DNA of 64,000 nt from Clostridiales bacterium (lineage in GTDB: Bacteria; Bacillota_A; Clostridia; Oscillospirales; Oscillospiraceae), in the NCBI GenBank assembly GCA_004553625.1, contig SFKX01000015.1:1-64000 (forward strand), read 5' to 3'. Below the pieces are notes generated by a model. The model was not told the DNA's origin. It saw only the letters and a list, made by a program, of their open reading frames with translations, and did not search any database. Each line of letters begins with the position of its first letter. Position 1 is the stretch's first letter. This document shows, in pieces, positions 24,704 through 33,172 of the stretch. The position numbers were made by a program, and so were the translations under genes.

Positions 24704-24779
24704 TGGTCGGAGTGGTGAGACTCGAACTCACGGCCTCCAGCTCCCAAAGCTGGCGCGCTACCGACTGCGCAACACCCCG
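24704..24779 (-). tRNA. tRNA-Pro(TGG)
   Basis: The 76-base cloverleaf is complete on the minus strand: acceptor CGGGGTG/CACTCCG, D stem GCGC/GCGC, anticodon stem CCAGC/GCTGG with loop TTTGGGA (anticodon TGG), T stem GTGAG/CTCAC with loop TTCGAGT, discriminator A and encoded CCA. Confidence 0.96.
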
Positions 24780-24789
24780 GTGAATTTTG

Positions 24790-24818
24790 ATTATACTATG
24801 CTTCCGATAAATCCGCAA
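24790..24818 (-). promoter_or_regulatory. Sigma-A promoter of tRNA-Pro
   Basis: On the minus strand TTGCGG (24818-24813) and TATAAT (24795-24790) are 17 bases apart, placing the start a few bases before the tRNA. Confidence 0.75.
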
Positions 24819-24829
24819 CCTTTTCTTCG

Positions 24830-24858
24830 TTGAAGTTTTCGTCAGGATATGTTATCAT
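24830..24858 (+). promoter_or_regulatory. Sigma-A promoter of the trmB operon
   Basis: TTGAAG (24830-24835) and TATCAT (24853-24858) are separated by 17 bases and lie just before trmB. Confidence 0.65.
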
Positions 24859-24885
24859 TCTTGCGGAGCGTGATATGATTTGAGA

Positions 24886-25533
24886 ATGAGAAAAAAGCCC
24901 AACCTCGTGCCGCGCTGGGAAAGGTGCGCCGAGCTGCTTGAAAATACACCCGAAGTTCACCGCGGGCGCTGGCTCGCGGATTTCCCGGGACATGACCGGC
25001 TCTGCCTCGAGCTCGGCTGCGGCAAGGGCCGCTTCACCGCGGGTATGGCCGCCGCTGAACCCGGCGCGCTGCTCTGCGCAGTCGAAAAGGTCCCCGACGC
25101 TATGGTCGTCGCCATGGAGCGCGTCCGCGACGCCGGCCTCACAAACGTCCGCTTCCTCGACCGCGACGCAGTCCTCCTGCCCGAGTTCTTCGCGCCGGGC
25201 GAGGTCTCGCGCATCTACATAAATTTCCCCGACCCCTGGCCCAAGAAAAAACAGTTCAAACGCCGCCTCACAGCCCCGGGTTTCCAGAAGCTATACTTCG
25301 ACCTGCTGCCGCCCGGCGGCGAGGTCTGGCTCAAGACCGACAACGTCCCGCTCTTCGAGTGGAGCCTCGAGCAGTTCCAAAACTGCGGCTGGGAGCTCAG
25401 AGAAGTCACCCGCGACCTGCACCAAAACGGCGTCACGGGAGTTATGACAGACTACGAGGCCAAGTTCCACGAGCAGGGCGTCAAGATAAACCGCCTCGTC
25501 GCGGTGAGAGGGGAGGCCTGGTCATGCGGCTGA
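24886..25533 (+). CDS. trmB: tRNA (guanine-N7-)-methyltransferase
   Basis: The 215-residue SAM-dependent enzyme makes m7G46 in tRNA. Family motifs are present: L-E-L-G-C-G-K-G-R-F as the SAM-binding loop, I-Y-I-N-F-P-D-P-W-P-K-K-K as the catalytic D-P-W-P motif, and a C-terminal Y-E-A-K-F. The ATG at 24886 is taken as start; a TTG two codons earlier is in frame. No strong ribosome binding site is seen, and the leader from the promoter is short. It overlaps xth by 10 bases. Confidence 0.93.
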   Translation: MRKKPNLVPRWERCAELLENTPEVHRGRWLADFPGHDRLCLELGCGKGRFTAGMAAAEPGALLCAVEKVPDAMVVAMERVRDAGLTNVRFLDRDAVLLPEFFAPGEVSRIYINFPDPWPKKKQFKRRLTAPGFQKLYFDLLPPGGEVWLKTDNVPLFEWSLEQFQNCGWELREVTRDLHQNGVTGVMTDYEAKFHEQGVKINRLVAVRGEAWSCG

Positions 25534-26276
25534 TATCCTGGAACGTAAACGGCCTGCGAGCCGTTATGAAAAAAGGCTTTGAGGACATCTTCTGGGGCCT
25601 CGACGCCGATATCTTTTGCCTGCAGGAGACCAAGCTCCAGGCCGGGCAGATAGAGCTCGACCTGCCCGGTTACGAGCAGTTCTGGTGCTATGCAGAGAAA
25701 AAGGGCTACTCCGGCACCGCCGTTTTCACCCGCGTGAAGCCCCTCGGCGTCTCGTATAACCTCGGCCACGACGAGCACGACTCCGAGGGCAGGGTCATAA
25801 CCCTCGAGTTTGAGGACTTTTACCTTGTCTGTGTCTACACCCCCAACTCCCAGGACGGGCTCAAGCGGCTCGACTACCGCATGAGCTGGGAGGATGCCTT
25901 CCGCGACTACCTTGTCGAGCTCGACCACATCAAGCCCGTCGTCATCTGCGGGGACATGAACGTCGCGCACGAGGAGATAGACCTCAAAAACCCAAAGACC
26001 AACCGCATGAACCCAGGCTTCACGGACGAGGAGCGCGGCAAAATGACAGAGCTGCTCGAAGCCGGCTTCACCGACACCTTCAGATACCTCTACCCGGAGC
26101 TCGAGGGCGCCTACAGCTGGTGGAGCTTCCGCGCCGCGGCCAGGGAGAGGAACGTCGGCTGGCGCATAGACTACTTCCTCTGTTCGGACAGGCTCCGCGA
26201 GAGGATAGACAAGGCCTATATCTGCCCCGAGATAATGGGCTCCGACCACTGCCCCGTGGGACTCGACCTCAAGTGA
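25524..26276 (+). CDS. xth: Exodeoxyribonuclease III (AP endonuclease)
   Basis: The 250-residue Mg-dependent AP endonuclease/3'-exonuclease of base excision repair starts at 25524, inside the end of trmB, behind GGGGAGG. Motifs match the EEP family: W-N-V-N-G-L-R, L-Q-E-T-K (metal Glu), Y-S-G-T-A-V-F, G-D-M-N-V-A-H, R-I-D-Y-F and S-D-H-C-P. Longer upstream frames are only overlap with trmB. Confidence 0.93.
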   Translation: MRLISWNVNGLRAVMKKGFEDIFWGLDADIFCLQETKLQAGQIELDLPGYEQFWCYAEKKGYSGTAVFTRVKPLGVSYNLGHDEHDSEGRVITLEFEDFYLVCVYTPNSQDGLKRLDYRMSWEDAFRDYLVELDHIKPVVICGDMNVAHEEIDLKNPKTNRMNPGFTDEERGKMTELLEAGFTDTFRYLYPELEGAYSWWSFRAAARERNVGWRIDYFLCSDRLRERIDKAYICPEIMGSDHCPVGLDLK

Positions 26277-27271
26277 GCGCGGGCTTTTCGATAGGCCCGC
26301 TGCGGCTCGCGGGCAGGGCGGTGCTCGCCCCCATGGCCGGGGTCACGGACTCTGCTTTCCGTGGCCTGTGCCTCGAACAGGGCGCGGCGCTCGTGTATAC
26401 GGAGATGGTCAGCGCCAAGGCCCTGTGCTATAATGACAGAAAGACAGCCGCGCTCCTGCACGTCCCGGAGGACGGCAGGCCCGTCTCGGCCCAAATCTTC
26501 GGCCACGAGCCCCAGTCCATGGCCGAGGGCGCAAAGAGGGCGCTGGAGCTCTCGGGCGCGGACATTATCGACATCAACATGGGCTGCCCTGTCGGCAAGG
26601 TCGTGAAGTCCGGCGACGGCTCCGCGCTAATGAAAACGCCGGAGCTCGCGGCGGAGATCGTAGCGGCGGTGGCCGGGGCCGTACCGGTCCCGGTGACGGT
26701 GAAGATACGCAAGGGCTGGGACGGCGGGAGCGTGAACGCCGTGGAGCTTGCGCGGCTCTGCGAGCAGGCGGGGGCCGCGGCCATAGCCGTCCACGGCAGG
26801 ACCAGGGTCCAGATGTACGCCGGGCGCGCGGACTGGGACGTTATCAGGGACGTCAAGCGCGCCGTCGGCATACCCGTAATCGCAAATGGAGACGTTTTCT
26901 CCGGAGCGGACGCGGCGCACATATTGAGCTACACCGGGGCGGACGCCTGCATGGTGGGCCGCGGGGCCTTCGGGGACCCCTGGCTGTTCGCAGAGATAAA
27001 CGCCGTCCTGGACGGCGGGGAAGCGCCGGAACGTCCGCCGCTCGCGGAGAGAATGGCGACGGCCCTGCGCCAGGTGGAGACGGCCGCCCTCGAAAAGGGC
27101 GAGAGGCTCGCCTGCATAGAGGCCAGAGCCAGGCTGCCCTGGTATCTCAAGGGCGTGCCGCACTCTGCCGCCTGGAAGCAGAAGCTGGTCCGGATATCCA
27201 CGCTGGACGAGCTGCGCTCAATAGCTTCAGACATAACAAAGGGCAGACCGCCCATAGATATAATATTATAG
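26273..27271 (+). CDS. dusB: tRNA-dihydrouridine synthase (DusB type)
   Basis: The 332-residue FMN enzyme reduces uridines in tRNA D loops. It starts at GTG 26273, overlapping the xth stop as GTGA. Motifs: L-A-P-M-A-G-V-T-D, I-D-I-N-M-G-C-P-V-G-K-V (catalytic Cys), K-I-R-K-G-W-D, H-G-R-T-R and I-A-N-G-D-V, with G-R-G-A-F-G-D-P-W for FMN phosphate. It lies in an operon with trmB, xth and the sigma factor. Confidence 0.92.
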   Translation: MSAGFSIGPLRLAGRAVLAPMAGVTDSAFRGLCLEQGAALVYTEMVSAKALCYNDRKTAALLHVPEDGRPVSAQIFGHEPQSMAEGAKRALELSGADIIDINMGCPVGKVVKSGDGSALMKTPELAAEIVAAVAGAVPVPVTVKIRKGWDGGSVNAVELARLCEQAGAAAIAVHGRTRVQMYAGRADWDVIRDVKRAVGIPVIANGDVFSGADAAHILSYTGADACMVGRGAFGDPWLFAEINAVLDGGEAPERPPLAERMATALRQVETAALEKGERLACIEARARLPWYLKGVPHSAAWKQKLVRISTLDELRSIASDITKGRPPIDIIL

Positions 27272-27282
27272 AGAGTGATCTT

Positions 27283-27903
27283 ATGACCCGGGAAGAAGAG
27301 CTGGAGATCATCGTCAAGGTGCGCTCCGGGGACGCCGACGCGTTTGAGGCGCTGGTGCTGGAACATCAGAATAAGGTCTACAGCCTCGCACTCCGGATGG
27401 TGGGCAACGAGGAGGACGCGCGGGACATGGCGCAGGAGGCATTCATCCGCGCCTTCAACTCGCTGGGCAGCTTCCGCGGGGAGAGCAAGTTTTCCGTGTG
27501 GCTCTACAGGCTGACGAGCAACATCTGCATCGACTTCCTGCGCGGCAGGGCGAAGCGGAGGACGGTCTCGCTCAGCTGGGAGGACGAGGACGGAGACGAG
27601 GGTGAGCTGGAGATCCCGGACGAGCGTTTTTCGCCCGAGGCGGGGCTGGAGCGCAGCGAACTGCGCGAGGCCGTGCGCCGCGGGCTGGAGCAGCTCACGC
27701 CGGAATACCGCGAGATCCTGCTGCTTCGCGAGATAAACGGCCTCAGCTACGACGAGATCGGCAGGGCGCTGAACCTCGAGGAAGGGACGGTGAAGTCCCG
27801 CATCTTCCGGGCGCGCAAAAAACTTTGCGAGATTTTAGTTCGGGAAGGGAACATTCCGGGACAGGGCGCGTCAAACGAGCGGAAGGGAGGTGTGAACGCA
27901 TGA
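27283..27903 (+). CDS. ECF-type sigma-70 factor (SigW-like)
   Basis: The 206-residue sigma factor has only regions 2 and 4. Region 2 reads F-E-A-L-V-L-E-H-Q-N-K-V-Y with D-M-A-Q-E-A-F-I-R-A-F; region 4 reads L-T-P-E-Y-R-E-I-L-L-L-R and L-S-Y-D-E-I-G with E-G-T-V-K-S-R-I-F-R-A-R-K-K-L. An acidic linker (W-E-D-E-D-G-D-E-G-E-L-E) separates them. The ATGA overlap with the next gene, a zinc-type anti-sigma factor, gives the usual control pair. It lies 11 bases after dusB. Confidence 0.92.
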   Translation: MTREEELEIIVKVRSGDADAFEALVLEHQNKVYSLALRMVGNEEDARDMAQEAFIRAFNSLGSFRGESKFSVWLYRLTSNICIDFLRGRAKRRTVSLSWEDEDGDEGELEIPDERFSPEAGLERSELREAVRRGLEQLTPEYREILLLREINGLSYDEIGRALNLEEGTVKSRIFRARKKLCEILVREGNIPGQGASNERKGGVNA

Positions 27904-28655
27904 GCGATTGCGGCGAATACGAGAAACTTATAAGCCTTTATGTGGACGGCGAGCTGCCGGAGCCTGAAAAGACCGGGCTCGAAGCCCATATGGCGGAGTG
28001 CTCACGCTGCCGCAGACTCTGCGATGCGTTCAGGGCGATCTCCCTTTCGCTTGGGGAGGAGGCCGCGCCGGCAGGTTTCAGCTCCGGAGTGATGGCCGCC
28101 GTCAAGACCCAGGGCGAGTCCGGGGCGAGCAGGGCGAAAAAGCCCGGAAAGAGCTGGCCCAAATACCTTGCCCTGGCCGCCTGCATAGCTCTGGCCGCGC
28201 TGACTACGGTGCGGCTGGCTTTGCCGTCCGGGAGCAGGACGGCAGATGCCGGCGGGGCTCAGCCCGCGCAGTTTGGCATCGCGGCGGCGCCCGGCGTAGT
28301 CGAAACAAAAGATATGCCCGCGGAGGAGAACGGGGCGGACGCGGCCATGCCATATTCGCTGGAGCTGCCGGAGCCCGAGGAGGCCGTCATGCTCAGAGTG
28401 AGCGGCGCCGCTCAGACCCAGACGGATGACCCGGAGCGTATCGCGGAATTTGCGAAGCTCCTGAGCTTCGAGAGCGACGCTTCCCCGGAGGAGGTCTCCG
28501 GCGAAGCGATCTACCTTGTCAGCCTCGAATATGAGGAAGGCTCCGAGACGATGAGCGTCTGGATAAACGGAGACAATTTGTTCTGTCTGCGTGAGGGCGT
28601 CGGCTTCTACAGCGCGGCCGGAAGCGCGGAGGACTTGCTCGAGGCCATAGGCTAA
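27900..28655 (+). CDS. Membrane anti-sigma factor with zf-HC2 domain
   Basis: The 251-residue protein begins with a zinc-binding anti-sigma domain (H30-x3-C34-x2-C37). A single membrane segment follows at about 88-106, after a basic K-K-P-G-K-S-W-P-K. The outer part (about 110-251) has an A/P/E-rich stretch and a small folded domain ending in S-V-W-I-N-G-D-N-L-F-C-L-R-E-G-V-G-F-Y, perhaps the sensory part. GGGAGG precedes the ATG that overlaps the sigma-factor stop. The signal sensed is unknown. Confidence 0.87.
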   Translation: MSDCGEYEKLISLYVDGELPEPEKTGLEAHMAECSRCRRLCDAFRAISLSLGEEAAPAGFSSGVMAAVKTQGESGASRAKKPGKSWPKYLALAACIALAALTTVRLALPSGSRTADAGGAQPAQFGIAAAPGVVETKDMPAEENGADAAMPYSLELPEPEEAVMLRVSGAAQTQTDDPERIAEFAKLLSFESDASPEEVSGEAIYLVSLEYEEGSETMSVWINGDNLFCLREGVGFYSAAGSAEDLLEAIG

Positions 28656-28670
28656 AGCGGTTTGTTATTC

Positions 28671-28711
28671 CCCCTCAATTTGTCCAAATCGGCAAATTGA
28701 GGGGATTTTTT
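28671..28711 (+). terminator. Terminator of the trmB-sigma operon
   Basis: Arms CCCCTCAATTTG and CAAATTGAGGGG (12 bp) with a ten-base loop are followed by ATTTTTTG. Confidence 0.92.
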
Positions 28712-28827
28712 GATATTTTTCCGCAAGATTTGCGGATTATTTTCACTTGAAACACCAGACACGCTGTGCTATAATCATAAGCTGAAATGAAATTGCCCGG
28801 AACGGGCGCGACATAAAAAGGAACTTG

Positions 28828-29499
28828 GTGGGAAAAGTGAAACAGCTCAAGGTATCCAACAACGTAATAAGGCGGCTCCCGCGCTATCTGCGCAAGCTGG
28901 ACGAGCTCAAGACCGCGGGGGTGGACCGTATCTCCTCCGGCGAGCTGGGCCGGCAGATGTCTCTGACATCTTCTCAGATAAGGCAGGATTTCAGCTGCTT
29001 TGGTGAATTCGGGCAGCAGGGCTACGGCTACAACGTCACGGGCCTGCGAGGGGAGATAGCCTCGATTCTCGGCATGAACCGCGACTTTTCGGTCATACTG
29101 GTCGGCGTCGGAAACATCGGCCGCGCGCTGATCGAGAATTTCTGCTTCGAGCAATACGGCTTCCACATGGTCGCCGCCTACGACGTTCGCCCCGAGCTAA
29201 TCGGGACGGATATCTCCGGTATCCGCGTGCACGACATCTCGGAGCTTCCGCAGATATTTGAGAACAACCACGTCGATATGGCGGTCCTCTCCGTGCCGAA
29301 GATCATGGCCAACCGCGCAGCGCACGAGCTGGTCAGCCACGGCGTGCGGGCCATCTGGAACTTCACGAATGTGGAGCTGGACGTGGCCGAGTCGGACGTC
29401 ATCGTGGAGAACATCCACTTCTCGGACAGCCTGCTGGCTCTCGGCTACTATATGTCCGAACGGATAGACGCAGAGGCCGGCGTGAAAAACCAGAAATAA
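28828..29499 (+). CDS. rex: Redox-sensing transcriptional repressor Rex
   Basis: The repressor (about 223 residues) has an N-terminal winged helix (V-I-R-R-L-P-R-Y-L-R-K-L, then S-S-Q-I-R-Q-D-F-S-x-F-G-E-F-G-Q-Q-G-Y-G-Y) and a Rossmann domain with G-V-G-N-I-G-R-A-L that senses NADH/NAD+. In Clostridia it represses fermentation genes when NADH is low. There is no ATG; GTG 28828 is spaced best from AAAAAGGAA, with TTG 28825 and GTG 28837 as alternatives. Confidence 0.92.
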   Translation: MGKVKQLKVSNNVIRRLPRYLRKLDELKTAGVDRISSGELGRQMSLTSSQIRQDFSCFGEFGQQGYGYNVTGLRGEIASILGMNRDFSVILVGVGNIGRALIENFCFEQYGFHMVAAYDVRPELIGTDISGIRVHDISELPQIFENNHVDMAVLSVPKIMANRAAHELVSHGVRAIWNFTNVELDVAESDVIVENIHFSDSLLALGYYMSERIDAEAGVKNQK

Positions 29500-29511
29500 G
29501 GGAGTGTCCCC

Positions 29512-30522
29512 ATGCGCAAAAGACTGCTGGCCCTGTTTTTGACGGCGGCGCTGCTGGCGGGCGCGTCAGGCGCCCTGGCCGCGGGCAGCGCGTCGGACCC
29601 GCTGGTAACGCGCAGCTATGCGGAAAACTGGGCAAAGGACATAGTCGAAGCCGCTGAAAAAAAGCTGAATGAGTCCATCTCCGGTACCGGAGCGGGCGAG
29701 CTGCTCCAGTTGGCCGCAGGCTCCGGTCTCAAGCTCGCGGAGGGCGCCTGCGTGACCTTGGTCTCCGGCTCCGCCTCCGTGCGTATAGACAGCGGCGACT
29801 TCCTCAACGTCTCCGTCGGCGGCGAGGCCGTGAACGGGCGCGTGAACCCCGGCCAGATGTATATCGTCTGCGAGGACTCCTCCGCCACCGTGACGGCGTC
29901 CTCGGCGTCCGTCCTGCTTGTCTCCGGAGGGCGCAGCTCCGTCGCGGGGCAGAACATCGTCTTTGACGACGTGCCGGAGTCCAGCTGGTACTATGACTAC
30001 GTCTACGCCGCAGTCGCCCTCGGCCTTATCGACGGCATCACCGAAAATGGCTACGGCCCGGACGAGAGCTTCACGCTCGCCCAGGCGGTCAAGATTGCCG
30101 CGTGTATGCACCAGCTCTATCATGAGGGCGCCGTAACGCTCAAAAACGGCAGCCCCTGGTACACCACCTATGTGAGCTACGCCGTTGAAAACGGCATCGC
30201 CCCACAGAGCTACGGCAGCCTCAGCCGCGAGGAATTTGATTCGCCCATCAGCAGGCGGGACTATGTGCGTCTCTTCTACAAGGCCCTGCCTGCCTCCGAA
30301 TACGCGGAGATAAACTCCGTCGCGGACGGAGCCATACCGGACGTTGCCGTGGGCAGCATCGGCTCAGAGGAGATCTACGCCTTCTATAGGGCCGGTATTC
30401 TGGACGGCTCACTGGCGGACGGCTCCTTCCTCCCGGACAGCGGCATAAAGCGCAGCGAGGTGGCCGCGATAATCGTCAGAATGTTCGACACATCAGAACG
30501 CCGCAGCGTGACGCTGGGCTGA
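29512..30522 (+). CDS. Exported SLH-domain protein
   Basis: The 336-residue protein has a signal peptide (cleavage near A-L-A-A-G, residue 24). A region of about 120 residues rich in S, A and V (E-S-I-S-G-T-G-A and beta-rich repeats) comes next. Three SLH repeats follow from about residue 150 (F-D-D-V-P-E-S-S-W-Y-Y-D-Y, then N-G-S-P-W-Y-T-T-Y, then I-Y-A-F-Y-R-A-G-I-L-D-G). It should be bound to the cell wall. It begins 12 bases after rex behind GGGAG. The function of the N-terminal part is unknown. Confidence 0.85.
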   Translation: MRKRLLALFLTAALLAGASGALAAGSASDPLVTRSYAENWAKDIVEAAEKKLNESISGTGAGELLQLAAGSGLKLAEGACVTLVSGSASVRIDSGDFLNVSVGGEAVNGRVNPGQMYIVCEDSSATVTASSASVLLVSGGRSSVAGQNIVFDDVPESSWYYDYVYAAVALGLIDGITENGYGPDESFTLAQAVKIAACMHQLYHEGAVTLKNGSPWYTTYVSYAVENGIAPQSYGSLSREEFDSPISRRDYVRLFYKALPASEYAEINSVADGAIPDVAVGSIGSEEIYAFYRAGILDGSLADGSFLPDSGIKRSEVAAIIVRMFDTSERRSVTLG

Positions 30523-30531
30523 TAAATATGG

Positions 30532-30561
30532 AAAAAAGCCGGCCATGCGCCGGCTTTTTTT
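30532..30561 (+). terminator. Terminator after the SLH gene
   Basis: AAAAAAGCCGGC / GCCGGCTTTTTT (12 bp, loop CATGC). It lies directly ahead of the mnmE ribosome binding site. Confidence 0.9.
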
Positions 30562-30576
30562 AAAGGAGTGAATGTA

Positions 30577-31941
30577 ATGTCCGATACCATTGCGGCGATA
30601 GCCACGGGCGGTTCCGTGTCCGCGATAGGCATAGTCAGGGTCTCCGGCCCGCAGGCGCTGGAGGCGGCGGACAGGGTGTTCCGCCCCGCGGACGGCAGAC
30701 GGATGTCCGAACACGGGGACAGGCGCCTGGTCTACGGCGCGCTCTGCGGCGAGGACGGCCGGGTCCTGGACTGGTGCCTGTGCACCATAAGCCGCGCCCC
30801 GCACAGCTATACCGGCGAGGACACCGCCGAGCTCCAGTGCCACGGCTCGCCCGTCGTGCTCCGGCGCGCGCTGGAGCTGCTCTTCGCCGCAGGCGCCAGG
30901 CAGGCCGGTCCGGGCGAGTTCACAAAGCGCGCCTTCCTCAACGGCATGCTCGACCTCACCCAGGCCGAGGCAGTCATAGACATCATAGAGGCCGAGACCG
31001 CCGCCGCCGCGGAAAACGCTGCCGGTCAGCTCGGCGGCGCGCTCAGCCGCAGGGCGGAGCGGGTGTATTCGGACGTGGTTGACATAATATCTCACTTCGA
31101 CGCGGTGCTCGACTACCCGGACGAGGACATAGAACCCTTTGAGCTTGCCGGCTACCGGAGCAGGCTGGAGGGCGGCTGCTGTCAGCTGAGGGAGCTTTTG
31201 TCGAGCTTTGAGCGCGGCCGGGTGCTGCGCGAGGGCGTGAGCGCGGCGATAATCGGCCGGCCGAACGCGGGTAAGAGCTCGCTGCTGAACGCGATTTTGG
31301 GCTACGACCGGGCGATAGTCACGGCGCAGCCCGGCACGACGCGCGACACGATAGAGGAAAAGGCCCTGCTGGGCGGGGTGCTGCTGCGCCTGACGGATAC
31401 GGCGGGCCTGCGCGAGGCCGCGGACGAGGCCGAGCGCGAGGGCGTGCGCCGGGCCTTTGCGGCCGCCGAGGGTGCGCAGCTGGTGCTGGCCGTGTTCGAC
31501 GGCTCCGAGGCCCTGCGCGCCGAGGACCGCGAGACGATAGAGGCCGCAAAGCGGGCGAAGCGCGCCGTCTGCATCATGAACAAGTCCGACCTGCCCAGGG
31601 CGGCGGATGCGGCGGAGCCGGAGGGCTTTGACGCCGTGGTCAGCCTGAGCGCCCGGACGGGTGAGGGCCTGGACGCCCTGGCCGAGGCCGTGGCGCGGCT
31701 CTTCCCGGAGCCGGAGAAGCCAGCGGGCGAGATCCTCACGAACGCACGCCAGGCCGAGGCGATGAACCGTGCGCTCGGCTCGCTGGAATCCGCCCTCCGC
31801 GCCATGGACGAAGGCCTCACGCCCGACGCCGTCCTCACAGAGGCCGAGTACGCACTAGACGCCCTCTCCGAGCTGACCGGGCGCAGCGTAAAGGCCGATG
31901 TCACGGAGCGCATCTTTTCCCGCTTCTGCGTGGGGAAATAG
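30577..31941 (+). CDS. mnmE: tRNA modification GTPase MnmE
   Basis: The 454-residue GTPase works with MnmG to put cmnm5 on U34 of certain tRNAs. The TrmE N-terminal folate-binding domain (D-T-I-A-A-I-A-T) is followed by the helical domain with an inserted G domain: G-R-P-N-A-G-K-S-S (G1), D-T-A-G-L-R (G3), N-K-S-D (G4). The C-terminus F-C-V-G-K is the catalytic C-x-G-K motif. ATG 30577 has AAAGGAG at the right distance; the GTG at 30568 does not. mnmG is not adjacent. Confidence 0.95.
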   Translation: MSDTIAAIATGGSVSAIGIVRVSGPQALEAADRVFRPADGRRMSEHGDRRLVYGALCGEDGRVLDWCLCTISRAPHSYTGEDTAELQCHGSPVVLRRALELLFAAGARQAGPGEFTKRAFLNGMLDLTQAEAVIDIIEAETAAAAENAAGQLGGALSRRAERVYSDVVDIISHFDAVLDYPDEDIEPFELAGYRSRLEGGCCQLRELLSSFERGRVLREGVSAAIIGRPNAGKSSLLNAILGYDRAIVTAQPGTTRDTIEEKALLGGVLLRLTDTAGLREAADEAEREGVRRAFAAAEGAQLVLAVFDGSEALRAEDRETIEAAKRAKRAVCIMNKSDLPRAADAAEPEGFDAVVSLSARTGEGLDALAEAVARLFPEPEKPAGEILTNARQAEAMNRALGSLESALRAMDEGLTPDAVLTEAEYALDALSELTGRSVKADVTERIFSRFCVGK

Positions 31942-31983
31942 GTTTACATAAGTACAAAACATACCCCGGGCCGGGAAAAACTC

Positions 31984-32011
31984 TTGACATCCGCGGCAAC
32001 GGTGGTAATAT
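31984..32011 (+). promoter_or_regulatory. Sigma-A promoter of the histidine operon
   Basis: TTGACA (31984-31989) and TAATAT (32006-32011) with a 16-base spacer, 49 bases before hisZ. Confidence 0.7.
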
Positions 32012-32033
32012 ATTAGCGTGCTATCACATTAGC
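32012..32033 (+). promoter_or_regulatory. Candidate his operator
   Basis: The palindrome TAGC-GT-GCTA (32014-32023) abuts the -10 box, and ATTAGC occurs twice, at 32012-32017 and 32028-32033. A repressor bound here would block initiation. TrpR-like HisR/YerC proteins control his operons in Firmicutes; assignment to that regulator is inference. Confidence 0.5.
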
Positions 32034-32059
32034 AAGGTAAAGTGCAGCGGAGGAAGAGC

Positions 32060-33172
32060 ATGGAGAGCATTTTGAGGCCGGAGGAGAGGCTGGTGCGGAG
32101 TTTGCGGGCGCTGTATTCGCGCTTCGGCTACCGGCCCTACCGGATGAGCAAGTTTGAGGAATATGACCTCTACGCGGGCAACCGGAGCTTTCTGCCGAGC
32201 GGCAGCGTCATCACCTTCACGGATACGAACGGGCGGCTCATGGCGCTCAAGCCGGACGTGACGCTGTCCATAGCGAAGAACCTCGGCGGCGAGGGCGCGG
32301 CGGAGAAGGTGTATTACGACGAGAGCGTCTACCGCGCGCCGGACTCGGGCCTCGGCTTTCAGGAGATAACGCAGGCGGGGCTGGAGTACCTCGGCACTGT
32401 GGACGCCTATGTCCAGGGCGAGGTGCTGATGCTGGCGGCGCGGAGCCTGATGGAGGTCACGGACGAGTGGGTGCTGGACCTCTCGCACATGGGCTATCTC
32501 TGCGCTTTGGTGGACGAGCTGGGCCTGCGCGGCCCGGAGCGCGCGGAGCTTTTGCGCGCGGTGGGGAGCCGGAGCATCCAGGCGATACGGGCGGTGTGCG
32601 CCTCGGCGGGCGCGCCCGCGGAGCCGTCTGAGCGCCTGGCAGCGCTGGTGGAGCTCTACGGCCCGGCGCGGGAACTGCTGCCGAAGCTGGCGGAGGCCGC
32701 CGCGACCCCGGCGGAGGAGCTGGCGGCGCTGGAACTCGGCAGCGCGCTCGGCGTCCTGGAGGCCTTCGGCTGCGCCGGGAACGTGAACCTGGACCTCAGC
32801 ATCACCTGCGACACGGAGTATTATAACGGCCTGGTGTTCAAGGGCTACGTCCGGGGCGCGCCTTCGGCGGTGCTCTCCGGCGGGCGGTATGACAGTCTCA
32901 TGCGCAAGCTGGGCAAGGACGAACAGGCCATAGGCTTTGCGGTGTATCTGAACCTGCTGGAGCGCCTGGGCGCGCCGGAGCAGGAGTATGACGCGGACGT
33001 GCTGCTCATCCCGGACGGCGAGACGCCGGAGGAGCTGGCCGCAGCGGTGCGGGAGCTGACGGAGGCCGGGCAGAGCGTCCGGGTCCAGCCCGGCACGGAG
33101 GGTACGGCGCGCTGCCGCAGGGCGATGAAAATGAAAAACGGGAGGCCGGTTTTGCTTGAAGCAGACGATTGA
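32060..33172 (+). CDS. hisZ: ATP phosphoribosyltransferase regulatory subunit HisZ
   Basis: The 370-residue protein is a catalytically dead class II aminoacyl-tRNA-synthetase-like (HisRS) fold that activates the short HisG and binds histidine for feedback. Motif 2-like V-Y-Y-D-E-S-V-Y-R and motif 3-like A-I-G-F-A-V-Y-L-N are visible, with S-G-G-R-Y-D before the latter. The start at 32060 follows GGAGG; earlier codons in frame lack support. It is first in the nine-gene operon. Confidence 0.9.
   Translation: MESILRPEERLVRSLRALYSRFGYRPYRMSKFEEYDLYAGNRSFLPSGSVITFTDTNGRLMALKPDVTLSIAKNLGGEGAAEKVYYDESVYRAPDSGLGFQEITQAGLEYLGTVDAYVQGEVLMLAARSLMEVTDEWVLDLSHMGYLCALVDELGLRGPERAELLRAVGSRSIQAIRAVCASAGAPAEPSERLAALVELYGPARELLPKLAEAAATPAEELAALELGSALGVLEAFGCAGNVNLDLSITCDTEYYNGLVFKGYVRGAPSAVLSGGRYDSLMRKLGKDEQAIGFAVYLNLLERLGAPEQEYDADVLLIPDGETPEELAAAVRELTEAGQSVRVQPGTEGTARCRRAMKMKNGRPVLLEADD

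Noticed and set aside
24602..24704. attachment site for a tRNA-Pro integrated island
   Set aside because: No copy of the tRNA-Pro 3' end is found beyond the nuclease gene and no integrase is nearby.
31942..32059. T-box or histidine leader peptide before hisZ
   Set aside because: No T-box core sequence, no run of His codons and no terminator in the leader.
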